A DNA stretch of 64,000 nt from Craspedostauros australis (Eukaryota > Bacillariophyta > Bacillariophyceae > Mastogloiales > Achnanthaceae). Below the pieces are notes generated by a model, which was given only the letters and a program-made list of their open reading frames with translations, was not told where the DNA came from and ran no database searches. The position numbers and the translations under genes are program-made. Below are positions 44,768 to 54,505 of this stretch, one piece after another. The stretch spans positions 806,001 through 870,000 of the forward strand of contig JAMXDE010000016.1 in assembly GCA_026770025.1 (NCBI GenBank), given 5' to 3'. Position 1 is the first letter of the stretch. Each line of letters opens with the position of its first letter.

Positions 44768-45730
44768 ATGGCTCCCATCGCGGTTCTCGTTTGCTGTGTC
44801 GCCGCGTTGCAGAAACAGCACACCGTATCGGCGTTCGTGATGCCTGCATGTTCTCAGCGTGCGCCAACACGAGAATTGGCGCAGCCGCATCCATCGCATC
44901 ATGAGACAACGCGTGCTGTGCCAAGGGTACCGCAGCACATGACCACGGCGTTGCGAGACATCGCGGATCCAAACAAGACACCATCCCCGCTCAATGCTGT
45001 GGAACGGTACTGCGTGTCCACGATGGAACGCTGGTACGCGCAGTCCCAGGCCATCAAGTGTCCCTTCTTTCGGCGTCGCACATCCGACATCCTGGATGGC
45101 ATGGATGCCATCATGCGATTCATCGTCATTCGTCACAAATCCCTGGACTTCATCGGTCCGCCCATGGGCTGCCGCACCGTTGCGCAAACCAGCACCAATG
45201 GTCAGACCGGCACGCCTGCGGCCGCGGTGGCTCCCGTCAAACTCACAGGACTTTCCATCCATCAAGTTGCGGACGCCTTGCGACACGATTGGACCGGCCG
45301 CTTCGCAACAGCAACGAACAAGGGATACTACATCACGGGCAAGCTCAATGTCACCATCTACTGCGACGATTGCATCTTCGATGGACCCGACCCCGATATG
45401 CCCGTGTGCGGCGTGCGCAAGTACACCAACGCCGCGTCGCAGCTCTTCGATGTCCGCCACAGCCAGGCCGAGCTGCTGTCCTTGGATGTGCACGACGAGG
45501 GCATCGTGAGGGCCGAGTGGAGACTGCAGGGCGTGCTGCGTCTGCCATGGCGACCGCACTTGCCGACCTACACGGGAAGCACGCTGTATCACGTCAACGA
45601 AGATGGTCTCATCTATCGTCATGAGGAGCAGTGGAACATGACGGTCCTGCGGGCCTTTGTCGAGACGCTCTTACCGGGCATCGCCACCAGGGTTTGGAAG
45701 AGGGATTTGCGGGACGCGGTGCGATCGTGA
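44768..45730 (+). CDS. plastid-targeted DUF2358-like protein, 320 aa
   Basis: The start at 44768 gives a classic bipartite leader: MAPIAVLVCCVAAL, then HTVSAFVMPA, where the Phe after the signal-peptide cleavage site marks import into a secondary plastid. An earlier in-frame ATG at 44696 would add 24 residues and hide the signal peptide. The mature part resembles the DUF2358 family of plants and algae: VADALRHDWTGRFATATNK (the usual 'L+.D...+F'), YITGKLNVTIYCDDCIFDGPDP, then TNAASQLFDVR, RAEWRLQGVLRLPWRP and GLIYRHEEQWNM. The fold is thought to be NTF2-like; no enzymatic role is established. Length is typical. It is divergent from the RAP-domain gene. Confidence 0.85.
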   Translation: MAPIAVLVCCVAALQKQHTVSAFVMPACSQRAPTRELAQPHPSHHETTRAVPRVPQHMTTALRDIADPNKTPSPLNAVERYCVSTMERWYAQSQAIKCPFFRRRTSDILDGMDAIMRFIVIRHKSLDFIGPPMGCRTVAQTSTNGQTGTPAAAVAPVKLTGLSIHQVADALRHDWTGRFATATNKGYYITGKLNVTIYCDDCIFDGPDPDMPVCGVRKYTNAASQLFDVRHSQAELLSLDVHDEGIVRAEWRLQGVLRLPWRPHLPTYTGSTLYHVNEDGLIYRHEEQWNMTVLRAFVETLLPGIATRVWKRDLRDAVRS

Positions 45731-46121
45731 TTCACGACAAGGGCATGGTACATGGGTGCATGCTCTACATGGCGTTGCTTCATCGCGACAAGCTCTGCCT
45801 TCACTGCACTTCCATTCTCCCTCTCTCTCTCTAATATACATAACGCGCATGGTGGGTACTTCGCACCCTCATACCCGTAATACATAGCAATCCAACCGTA
45901 CACATCACCCAAGTATCCAGGCAGCAACACACCATAGCCTCCACGCTCTGCGGAGAGTCAAGTCGTATCAAAGGTAGAGGGTGACATGTGTGCACAACGA
46001 GATGTCTGTAGTGTGTTAGTTCTCCGTTGCAGATGATGACTGGTAAAGACGAATTCCAACTCTCTATTCTCGCCATCCTCCAAGAGCACCGAACGAGTAG
46101 TTGTGGCAACTCTGCCTCTCT
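45731..46121. other. intergenic between convergent genes
   Basis: It holds the 3' UTRs of the DUF2358-like and FCP1-type genes and a CTCTCTCTCTCT run near 45820. No gene is seen. Confidence 0.4.
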
Positions 46122-49004
46122 CTAGTCATTCATAAAGTCTTCTTCGAAGCCTGCGATGAAATCGTCATCATCGTCATCATCATCATCGTCATCGTCGTCG
46201 TCATCATCTCCACCATTGCGACCGTCGCCAACCCCCACGCTACGTGCTGCTGTGGCATTCGCACCATGAGCAGCAGGCCCAGTTGCGCTGGCACCTTGAG
46301 CAACCGCAGCCTCGTTTTGCTTCTTGATGGCCGCCAATGCGTTGGTTCGGTCGGATGCTGCGTTGAGAAGATGCTCCTGTTCGTCCCGTCGCTCGAAGCT
46401 CCAATAGCTCTCAATGAGCCACGATGCTCTCACCAGGGCGCAATCCCCCAGCTTCCTGGCGGTCACCGCCTTTTCGCTGCCGTCCTTCGAAGCCACCAGA
46501 TGCGTGATGGAGGGTTGGATGGACGCAAGCACGGTGGAGCCCAAGTTCTCCGCGTAACGAATGATGGTGGGCCGTGCTCGCTTCCTCGAATCGCCGCCTG
46601 CTGCCATGTGTCGTTGCTGATGGTGGATGGGCACGAGGCCGCTCAGGACGAGCTTGCAACCGCTGAGCACCGCGCTTCGCATCTTGCTGAGGAGCTCTGG
46701 CACCGTCAGTCGCTTGACGCGGTTGGAGGGCGTGTAGTAGGCCTCGTGCAGCTTCCGCAACGTCTCCGTGGTCCACAGGAGCTGCGAATCCTTCTCGCCT
46801 TCGTTTGGATCCGAAGAACCGCTCCCCATGGGTCCGCCCGATAGATCCGCACCGGAGGCGTTGTTGACATCCGCAAATCCGAGAAAAGGCTTCCAGTGAT
46901 ACGGCTTGACCAGCAGCAGGTTGTCCGGTGGTTCGCCCTTGCGAGCATTGCCAGTGCGGGAGTTATCATCTGCGTTGGCCCAGACATCCTCGCGATCATC
47001 CACGACGGCGGCCATCGAGCCACCACAGGGGAAGATACGCCGCAGACTTTTGACGTCGCGTCCCAAGTCGCCAACATCCGTCCTGGACACGATGCGGCTC
47101 CCAAACAGGCGACGTTTCAGTGCATGGGCCTTCTGTTCCAGCTCCTCCGCTCCCTTCAACTCGTCGTGCAACTTCGAGAGCTTTTCTTTTGTCATGTGAT
47201 CGCTCTTGAGGCCTGAACGTCCCTGCTGACGAATCCCGCCATCGGTGCTTTGATCGCCGCCGCTTGCAGATGCGGATGCAGTCCCTGTGGCAGCAGCATC
47301 GGAACTGCTTGAAATTGGCATCCCGAACGACACTTTCTTCTTTCGCTTCTTCTGCGTTGGTTCGTCAGTGGACGCATCGGCGGTCGCGGCATCTCCATCA
47401 TCGGTGTTGGTGTCGTCATGCTTGCGTTTCTTCGCATCGGTACTTGCAGCGTCAGATTTGCCTGCTGCTGCGTCATCGGTGTTGGAATTCCCCAGCTGAT
47501 CCGACAGCTTCTTCCATTCCATCTCGGCTTGGTAGACTTGGTGTCGCAATCGGTCCAGTTCCACCTGATCCTTGCGACTGCCGACCATATCGCGGCACAG
47601 AATCATGGCGATCTCTTCCGCGTACTGCCGCGTCCCGGCGGTGTATATGGAGACCTCGTACAACGGATCGACAGCTTCGAGGAATTCTTTGACGTGGGGT
47701 CGGAGCTTGACGTAATGGCGCATCCACCGCTGCGGTTCGTTGGAGGCGCTGGCCTTGAGATGAGCTGGCATCCCTTCATTGCTTGGAAGTAGGAGGCTGC
47801 GGCAATCCTCCACGCGCTCCGTGAGTTCGTATGCTCTGCCATCGGCCGTGGCATGGACAAGCGTGTGATCCAGATCCAGCACAAGGTTGAGCTTCCGGAC
47901 CTTCCACAGCCGCTGCCATGATTCCTGAGCAATGCGCTTGGCCTCGCTCTTGGACACCGTCATGGTGATACCTCCGGACACGGTGACTTGCGTTGATTCA
48001 TTGTTGTCGTCACCGTTGTTGGCGTCACCGGACGCGCGATGCGCGGCATGTCCATCCGCGGATGACGGTGATGCCAGATCGCTTGCTGCGCCGTTGTACG
48101 CCGATGACGTTGTGGAGGCTGATTGATGCAGAACCGACAGAAGCGAGCCGCTCTCATCTGCATTGGAGTTTTTCGTCGCGCCGCAGACCGTGCAAAGGCC
48201 GAACATATATCCCGGATGCTTGCATGGTTCGATGTAACCGACAATGGTGCTGTCACCGCTCGGTGCAGATCCATTCTCGGACGTGCTCATCTTGAAGATG
48301 CCACGAGCCTTCGATACGATCGCGATGAGGTTGGAGCTCTTGCTAGAGTTGGACCGGTCGCTATTCGCGCCAGTCGTGATCTTTGCGGCTTCCGATGAAG
48401 CTCCAGAGGATGATGATGGCGTTGGCGATGATGTTGATTCAGCTGGTTGAGCACCAGCTTCCTTCCCATCTGAACCCTTTCCTTCAGCTACATCTGTTTT
48501 TGTCGCTTTCGCGGTGTCGGTATCTGCCCCACGACCATCCGAGCTCGGCGCAGCATCAGGATCGACTGCAGGCTTAGCGCTGGACGTCTGCGCCGTGAAC
48601 TTCGCAGTAAGCGATTTGACTGTGGCCTTCGATGACGGCCTCGACGACACCTTCGACGACGGCTTCGATGATGGTTTCGTCCCTGGCTTGGTTGCAGCAG
48701 CAGTAGCAGCAGCTGCTGCCTTTCGGTTCTTGAGCATGCCAGGTCGAATCGAGCGCTTCTTTGGCCGCTTGTAGGCCTTCGCGGTGCTCGTCGCGCCACC
48801 TTCTACCTGCCCACCATCTGCAGGCGCCAGCTGCGATTTTGATGCATCGACACTTCCAACCGCAGCAGCAGCAGCAGCAGCATCAGCAGGCTTGAGCCTC
48901 GCCACCGCGATGGTTTCTCCCTCCTGAACCACCGAACCGTCCTTCACATGCCATTGATGGATGCAATGGTCAGCATCGGGCAGCTCCACCGGTACAGTTC
49001 GCAT
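46122..49004 (-). CDS. FCP1-type RNA polymerase II CTD phosphatase, 960 aa
   Basis: It removes phosphates from the CTD of RNA polymerase II. It is intronless from the ATG at 49004. Residues 1-40 look like the lipoyl/biotinyl-like N-terminal domain of FCP1 (HQWHVKDGSVVQEGETIAVARL). An Ala/Ser/Lys-rich linker follows, with a Cys4-like piece (EPCKHPG..FGLCTVCG, near 255-275) also seen in FCP1. The FCP homology domain carries the catalytic DLDHT (Asp377, Asp379) and RPHVKEFLEAV..YEVSIYTAGTRQYAE. It is interrupted by a charged insertion of about 200 residues with KKRKKK before RIFPCGGSMAAVVDDREDVW. A BRCT domain lies at about 773-876 (LVLSGLVP, ITHLVASKDGSEK, WLIESYWSF). The tail is poly-Asp followed by FIAGFEEDFMND, like the TFIIF-binding end of FCP1. 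Confidence 0.93.
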   Translation of the reverse strand: MRTVPVELPDADHCIHQWHVKDGSVVQEGETIAVARLKPADAAAAAAAVGSVDASKSQLAPADGGQVEGGATSTAKAYKRPKKRSIRPGMLKNRKAAAAATAAATKPGTKPSSKPSSKVSSRPSSKATVKSLTAKFTAQTSSAKPAVDPDAAPSSDGRGADTDTAKATKTDVAEGKGSDGKEAGAQPAESTSSPTPSSSSGASSEAAKITTGANSDRSNSSKSSNLIAIVSKARGIFKMSTSENGSAPSGDSTIVGYIEPCKHPGYMFGLCTVCGATKNSNADESGSLLSVLHQSASTTSSAYNGAASDLASPSSADGHAAHRASGDANNGDDNNESTQVTVSGGITMTVSKSEAKRIAQESWQRLWKVRKLNLVLDLDHTLVHATADGRAYELTERVEDCRSLLLPSNEGMPAHLKASASNEPQRWMRHYVKLRPHVKEFLEAVDPLYEVSIYTAGTRQYAEEIAMILCRDMVGSRKDQVELDRLRHQVYQAEMEWKKLSDQLGNSNTDDAAAGKSDAASTDAKKRKHDDTNTDDGDAATADASTDEPTQKKRKKKVSFGMPISSSSDAAATGTASASASGGDQSTDGGIRQQGRSGLKSDHMTKEKLSKLHDELKGAEELEQKAHALKRRLFGSRIVSRTDVGDLGRDVKSLRRIFPCGGSMAAVVDDREDVWANADDNSRTGNARKGEPPDNLLLVKPYHWKPFLGFADVNNASGADLSGGPMGSGSSDPNEGEKDSQLLWTTETLRKLHEAYYTPSNRVKRLTVPELLSKMRSAVLSGCKLVLSGLVPIHHQQRHMAAGGDSRKRARPTIIRYAENLGSTVLASIQPSITHLVASKDGSEKAVTARKLGDCALVRASWLIESYWSFERRDEQEHLLNAASDRTNALAAIKKQNEAAVAQGASATGPAAHGANATAARSVGVGDGRNGGDDDDDDDDDDDDDDDDFIAGFEEDFMND
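46155..46210. repeat. (ATC)n microsatellite encoding poly-Asp
   Basis: Triplet run inside the 3' end of the FCP1-type gene; on the coding strand GAT/GAC codons give about 17 consecutive Asp residues. Confidence 0.85.
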
Positions 49005-51831
49005 CGTGCCGCGATTCTCCCAAAACGACCAAAGTGGTTATCGCTGGGTGGGAAGGTCGTGGTGGTCCTTGTGATTCCGGACAGCCAGAGTCCTCGCGTG
49101 TTCCCCCCTATTGCACGGTATTATACTCTCTGCAGGGAGACCTTGGATGTGCTCGTATTGCTCTATTGTGCCTCTCTTTGTTGCGGCCTTCAACGCAGTG
49201 ATTGTGTCTGAAGTCTGAATCCCTGCGAGCCACGACTATTATAGAATGCTACGCACTCTTCCTGTCGTGATGAGGATGGTGGTGGCGACGCGAACCTGGG
49301 AGATCGGGATTGCGCTTGTGTTGTTGGATGTGAAGTGAACAACGGCCCAGCGCAGAATGTTGGGAGGTGCTTGTGATTGCAGAGAGTCTGCTCCGAACGC
49401 ACTTGATTTGTGTGTGGGTGGAGACGTCGTGACACGATTGGGATGTTGCGTATGTTGGGAGGTATGCGGGTAAATTGTAATTTCTTGTGTTTGGACCAAA
49501 AACTACGATTGAAACATGACTCGGGTTTGGAATATGGACTACGTCTGTACAAAAGATGAGTTTGATCGATTTGATCGATGGATACAAGTCGAATCAGCCC
49601 AGAGATTTATTGGCCTTCCTCAATTGATTCACGCATGCGATGACCGCCGTGGCGAAGATTGTGAAGAAGGGTTCGGATGGACGCAATTGACACTTGCGTA
49701 GCGATACAGAGGCTATTGGGGCACATGGAGCCTCGCTGAGTGGCTGTTCGATTGTGTTCGTCGAAATGCGCCAGACGAATGGCGACGAGCGCGTTCGAAT
49801 ACGCTGACGATGGCGAGACGAACGTCTCCAGAGTACAAGGTGTTGTTGGGAAGGACAACCGCTCACCTGTGATTCACGGATTGTTTTCGCTCTCTGCAGC
49901 GTTTGGTCTTAGAGTAGTCCTCTCACCCATTCGTGTTGGTTGGATTCTCCATTTTGTGGGCCATTCGTTTTCGCTGTGGGGGTCGGGCTGCGATCGCGAA
50001 GTGTTCTTTATGAGGGCGCTATGGGCGATGATGACGCGGGTTGTGCGCGATCATCTGCGGGCGCGTTTCGACTTCGTGATGTTGTCTCTGCTCTCGACAG
50101 TTTTGGTGCAAGGAACATGTTGGTGCAGACGCGAACGTGGGGATGAAAACAGTCCAGCGCGCGAACGAGAGAGGAGATGACTTTGCCGTCACTTCGGTGT
50201 GATGTGAAACGATGTTGGAGTGGGTGAAACGCATCCATCTCTTGGTCGACCAGGCTTGGTTGCGGCGTCGTGTTCTGCTCTCTGGTTTTTGCTTCTTTAC
50301 CAAACATTCGCAACACAACAAACGGGCATCAAAACCAACCCCCCCGAAACAAACATGAACTGTACGCTCTTGCCACAGCTGGCACGATCTGCTCTGCACG
50401 CAACAAAGCCGTGGAGAGGAAAAGCGGTGCCTGTTGGCAGGACGAGGGCACATTTCCACGGCGCGGAACAGAGCCAAGTTTCAATAGTTTGTGAGATTGA
50501 GTCACGTTTGTGGTTGCCGCCTTCCTCGACCGCTCTAATTGTTGCGTTCTCTGCTTACTGGCTCGAAAGCACCACTTAAGTACGTGCCTTCGTATCGAAG
50601 AATAAGTATTGGGATGCTGCGTTGGCGCCATCACATGGGGGAACAAATACGCCACACCAGGTCAACGTAGGTAGAATACAAGCATGGAGAAACCAGCGTA
50701 GAGAACGGAAGATGAGCTGCCACGCTTCTTCACCAATAACGAAACAGCCGCCACACGAATGGAACCCGGCAACTTTGCCGCTGTTGATGGTTCTACTACT
50801 TTGAGTGTAAGGGTCCTTCGCACGTCTGTGCTCACTGCTTCGGGTTTGGTGAACATTTAGCCAAATGTGTTCTTTGGGCACCAACGATGATTGGGTGTTT
50901 CTGGCCCATGGCGTTGACAGTCGTTTTGCACGAGTACGACCTCGCCTTGAGGGCGTTGTGGCATTTTACGATCTATCGCCATCTGCCGTTGATACAACAT
51001 CGTAGTGTATTTGGTACCCCGCTAGATAACGGAACGTGCCAGAACGGCGGCTTGTCCGTTGGATGACAAAAACAAGCACCTATTCCCGCTGTACTTCGCA
51101 GGCTAAATACTCTTTCAAGTATTGCAAGTATTGCAAGTGGTGGATGTAGTGCAGGGAATACGAGATGGTGGAGGTTCACCCTCTCCCTCCTTGTCGAAGC
51201 GCCACAAGAGAATGACGGAACGAAGACCACAAAGGCTCAAGTTTCGTGAAGGTGGCTGTTTTTAGTAGTACTCGTCCCCACTGACGAATAGCACACGCAC
51301 ACATCAACGTCGCGGTTCTCAAATCCACCACACCACTCTCAAACAGCTCCACGCACATCCCCATCGCCAGCCGCCGGAAGACTACCGCATCACAGACTTG
51401 GTAATCCAAGCATCGCGTACAAGCCAATTTGTGTTTTGGCCGTGAAGGCAATAAGTGGTCTGGATCGACAACTCCACAACATCTCACTCTGTGACGCAAC
51501 CATACCGACCGCGACTGTTGCAACCGCTGCAACTGCACCAAGTGCCGCGACTGGTACGAAATGAAACGCCACGAAATTCATCCATTTCGATCGAACACGG
51601 CTGCAGTTTCGGAACAAGGAGCGTCAACAACATCAACATCAACACCATACCAGTAAAGGTGCCATACGAATACACGTCACATTCTACTTCGGCTTGTCTC
51701 AACCGTGAATTGCGCATTTGTCGACCCACACCTACCGTGCGCCGACATAGTCACCAAACGCCTCGCCGCCTCTTCTCCACCTCCACAAAACGATTTCTGA
51801 ATCTCTTCGTCTTTCACCCCAAACCACGACA

Positions 51832-51864
<33 letters not shown>

Positions 51865-51947
51865 TCGACCAAGAAGAGACCTCCACAAAACGAGGCGACA
51901 GGAACCGCAATCACCTCTCACACAGCCCGCTGATCGGTTCGTCCACG
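49005..51947. other. 2.9 kb without an assignable gene
   Basis: This is the divergent promoter region of the FCP1-type gene (minus) and the first DUF6824 gene (plus). Minus 49866-49594 (90 codons) ends in a hydrophobic stretch (PFFTIFATAVIACVNQL) that could be a small membrane protein; it is too short to call. Plus 49740-50180 is open but unrecognised. Short tandem CGACGACAG repeats lie at about 51825-51870, in the probable 5' UTR of the DUF6824 gene. Confidence 0.4.
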
Positions 51948-54505
51948 ATGGGCAACACATCCGCTGACGATGATGCAGTTTGGCTCCCCGACTACTTCGT
52001 GCCAACTGACAGAGACGTCATCTGCGGATGGGCACGGCAGCATCATGGGCATGGTAAGTTTACGGGTGTGCATCAATGCAGTGCTCGTTCATCAGAAGAT
52101 AGAGATCAAGAGAGAGGTTGGCAACAAGCGAGGCGCATGGCGTGTGCCGTGGGCCGAATCAGCGACGATGTGTGAGAAACTTCATTTTGTGAGGAAGATT
52201 CCAACGCATCGACTACAAGTAACGGCCGTTTCGCATCTGTGGCGAAGACGACGACAATGACAATGACACACTGAGAACAACACTGACCAATGACACGAAC
52301 TCACCGGCGAACCACTCACCGTTTTCGATTGCTTTTGGCCTTGCCTTCTTTCGCTGCTTCTGGTGTTTGTGTGTTGTGGCTGATGGTGTGCTCTGCGACG
52401 ACAACACTGACGATGATGACAACTGACTCCCCAATCTGCAGTTGGCAACCAAAGATTTCGAAAGCTGGTGGAGTTCAGCGTCCCACTTTACATTGCCGCG
52501 AAGACGAAGCTGGAGAAGACTCAGGTGATTGCATCAGTGGTAGAAAAAGTGAGGACTGACAGCACCGGCGGTGGTTTCATCAAGAAGTGCCTCCACACCA
52601 GCAGATGGTACGAAATCGGCGATGACAAGGCGCGAGATAAGGTGGGCCATGCCATACGGCGTGCAGTGGAGGATTCGAAGAAGAACAAGAATAAGAAGGG
52701 GTCCAAGGCCAAGCAAGCGGCGAAGTCAATGCCAACGGCTTCGTCATCGTCGGTGACATCATCCAAATCGGCCGGTGCCACCGTCGCCTCATCTACGAAG
52801 AATCTTGGTGCTGACCCGCTCCTCATGTCGTCACAGCAACTGTCCAACAGATCGGGGATGCAGGACTTCAGCTTCATGGTCCCGCCATCTGTTGCATCTG
52901 CCAGTGGGATGAATCCCAGGACTATCGGTGCAGGCATGGGAACGTACGGAAACATGGGGAACATGAACAATATCGGGAACATCGGCAACATCGGGAACGC
53001 CAATGCACCCGGTGGCATGTCAAACACCTTGGACTCCCTCCCAGGACTGCCGCAGCCACACAACGCGATCTCGATGCAGCAGTCCATGCAATCAATTCAG
53101 CCCAACTTCGCCCTCCCCCCTGGTTCCATGACACGTCAAATCGGATCCCCAGCTTTCGACCTGTTTTCGCGTCAAACATCGGTCGGAGGTCCCACAGACC
53201 GGAGCATTGGTCCCGGCTCCATTTCAGCATCATCCCTGCCTCGAACGAATCAGCAGCAATCACTCCAACAGCAGCTACAGCAGCGGCAACAAGAACAACA
53301 GCAGACATCACTGCCAGCATCAGCATCATTACCAGGGAATGGTGCCATGTCAACAGCCATGGGATCCTTTCCTGGCAACATGCTATCGGTCATGGCATCC
53401 AATAGCGACAGTAGTGGCAAGTTACCACCAGGGCTTCGCATGGGTGGAATGGCCTCTTCAGCTGCGTCTGACAATCCGTTGCTCGCGATGGGTCTGTTGA
53501 ACAACACCAACGGACTCGATGCCACCTCCTCCAACTTCCTCACTCAGCTCAGCGCCAACAGACAAGCCCGTGACCTGCAGAACTCGATAACCAACCCAGC
53601 AGCCTTCACGTCACTGGCGAACTCCATCTACGGCCAGCAGGTCCTCAACATGAGCGGCATCGGTTCATCCAACGCCAACGCTGCTAATCCTGCTGCGATG
53701 ACAGGGCACTCGTCAGCACCACCACTGACAGCCATGCCATTTACCTGCCAACCACAGCAGCAACAGCAAAATCAGCAACATCAGCAGGTAAGTTATCCCG
53801 TGCTTCGTGGCCCGCTTGATGAAACCACGCACTCTTGGGACACTGCGATTAAGGCCCACGTCGCTGATCGTCTCTCATATTAGTGTTTGATGCCTATCTC
53901 CGTCATCGTCATCGCCCCCCTCTGCAATTCTTTCATCACTTGACAATCCACCTCGCGGTTAGATGGGATCTGCGGCATCCGCCCTGAACGCGAGCAACAT
54001 CAGTGGCAGCAGCGGAAAACTCGGAACTGGTGGCATATCTTCAGGCCCTTCTCCATCGTTTCTTACATCGGCGTTGGATGTCTTTGGTTCATCCCAAATG
54101 GCTAGCAAAACTTCTTCGATGATGCCAGGGCCACTGACAGCCATGGCAGGGATGCAGCAAACGACGAACGTGCAATCATCGATAGGGCAGCTAGGGTCAG
54201 CCATGAATGCGCACCATTTATTGTCAAATGCAAGCCAGCTCACAGATCTGCAGCAGCAGCAGCTGAACTCCGTGTCTGCAGGTAGCGCCGGCGGCGTATC
54301 GGCTTCCATGTTGCTGGAGCCAACCCCGATGCCCACGAACAACGCAGGGAACTTCTCTCCTGCTTCCGTTCTCACTAACCGATCAAGCAGCGGCAATACT
54401 CGTCCTGGCGGACAACGATCCGACTCTGCGCAATCCGGCAATCCAAAGCAAAAGACAACACCTTCACGAGATGACAAGAGCGGACCTCCCTTTTTGGAGG
54501 TTTGA
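51948..54505 (+). CDS. DUF6824-domain protein A, 3 exons, 664 aa
   Basis: DUF6824 proteins form a large family in diatoms; their role is unknown, and nuclear or DNA-associated function is often guessed. Exons are 51948-52053, 52442-53787 and 53963-54505; donors GTAAGT, GTAAGT; acceptors GCAG and TTAG. The sum is 665 codons. The domain (about 22-115) shows RDVICGWARQHHGH, GNQRFRKLVEF, KTQVIASVVEKVR and RWYEIGDDKARDKVGHAIRR. Intron 1 splits it before GNQRF, as in the paralogue at 59.8 kb. A Lys-rich stretch (KKNKNKKGSKAKQ) follows, then a long Gln/Ser/Asn/Met-rich disordered region. If intron 2 is retained, the protein ends early at 53883 after QQVSYPVL, a possible alternative product. The family's CGRG-type motif is CGWA here. 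Confidence 0.85.

Noticed and set aside
44702-45622. 306-codon minus-strand ORF
   Set aside because: Antisense to the DUF2358-like gene, no motif.
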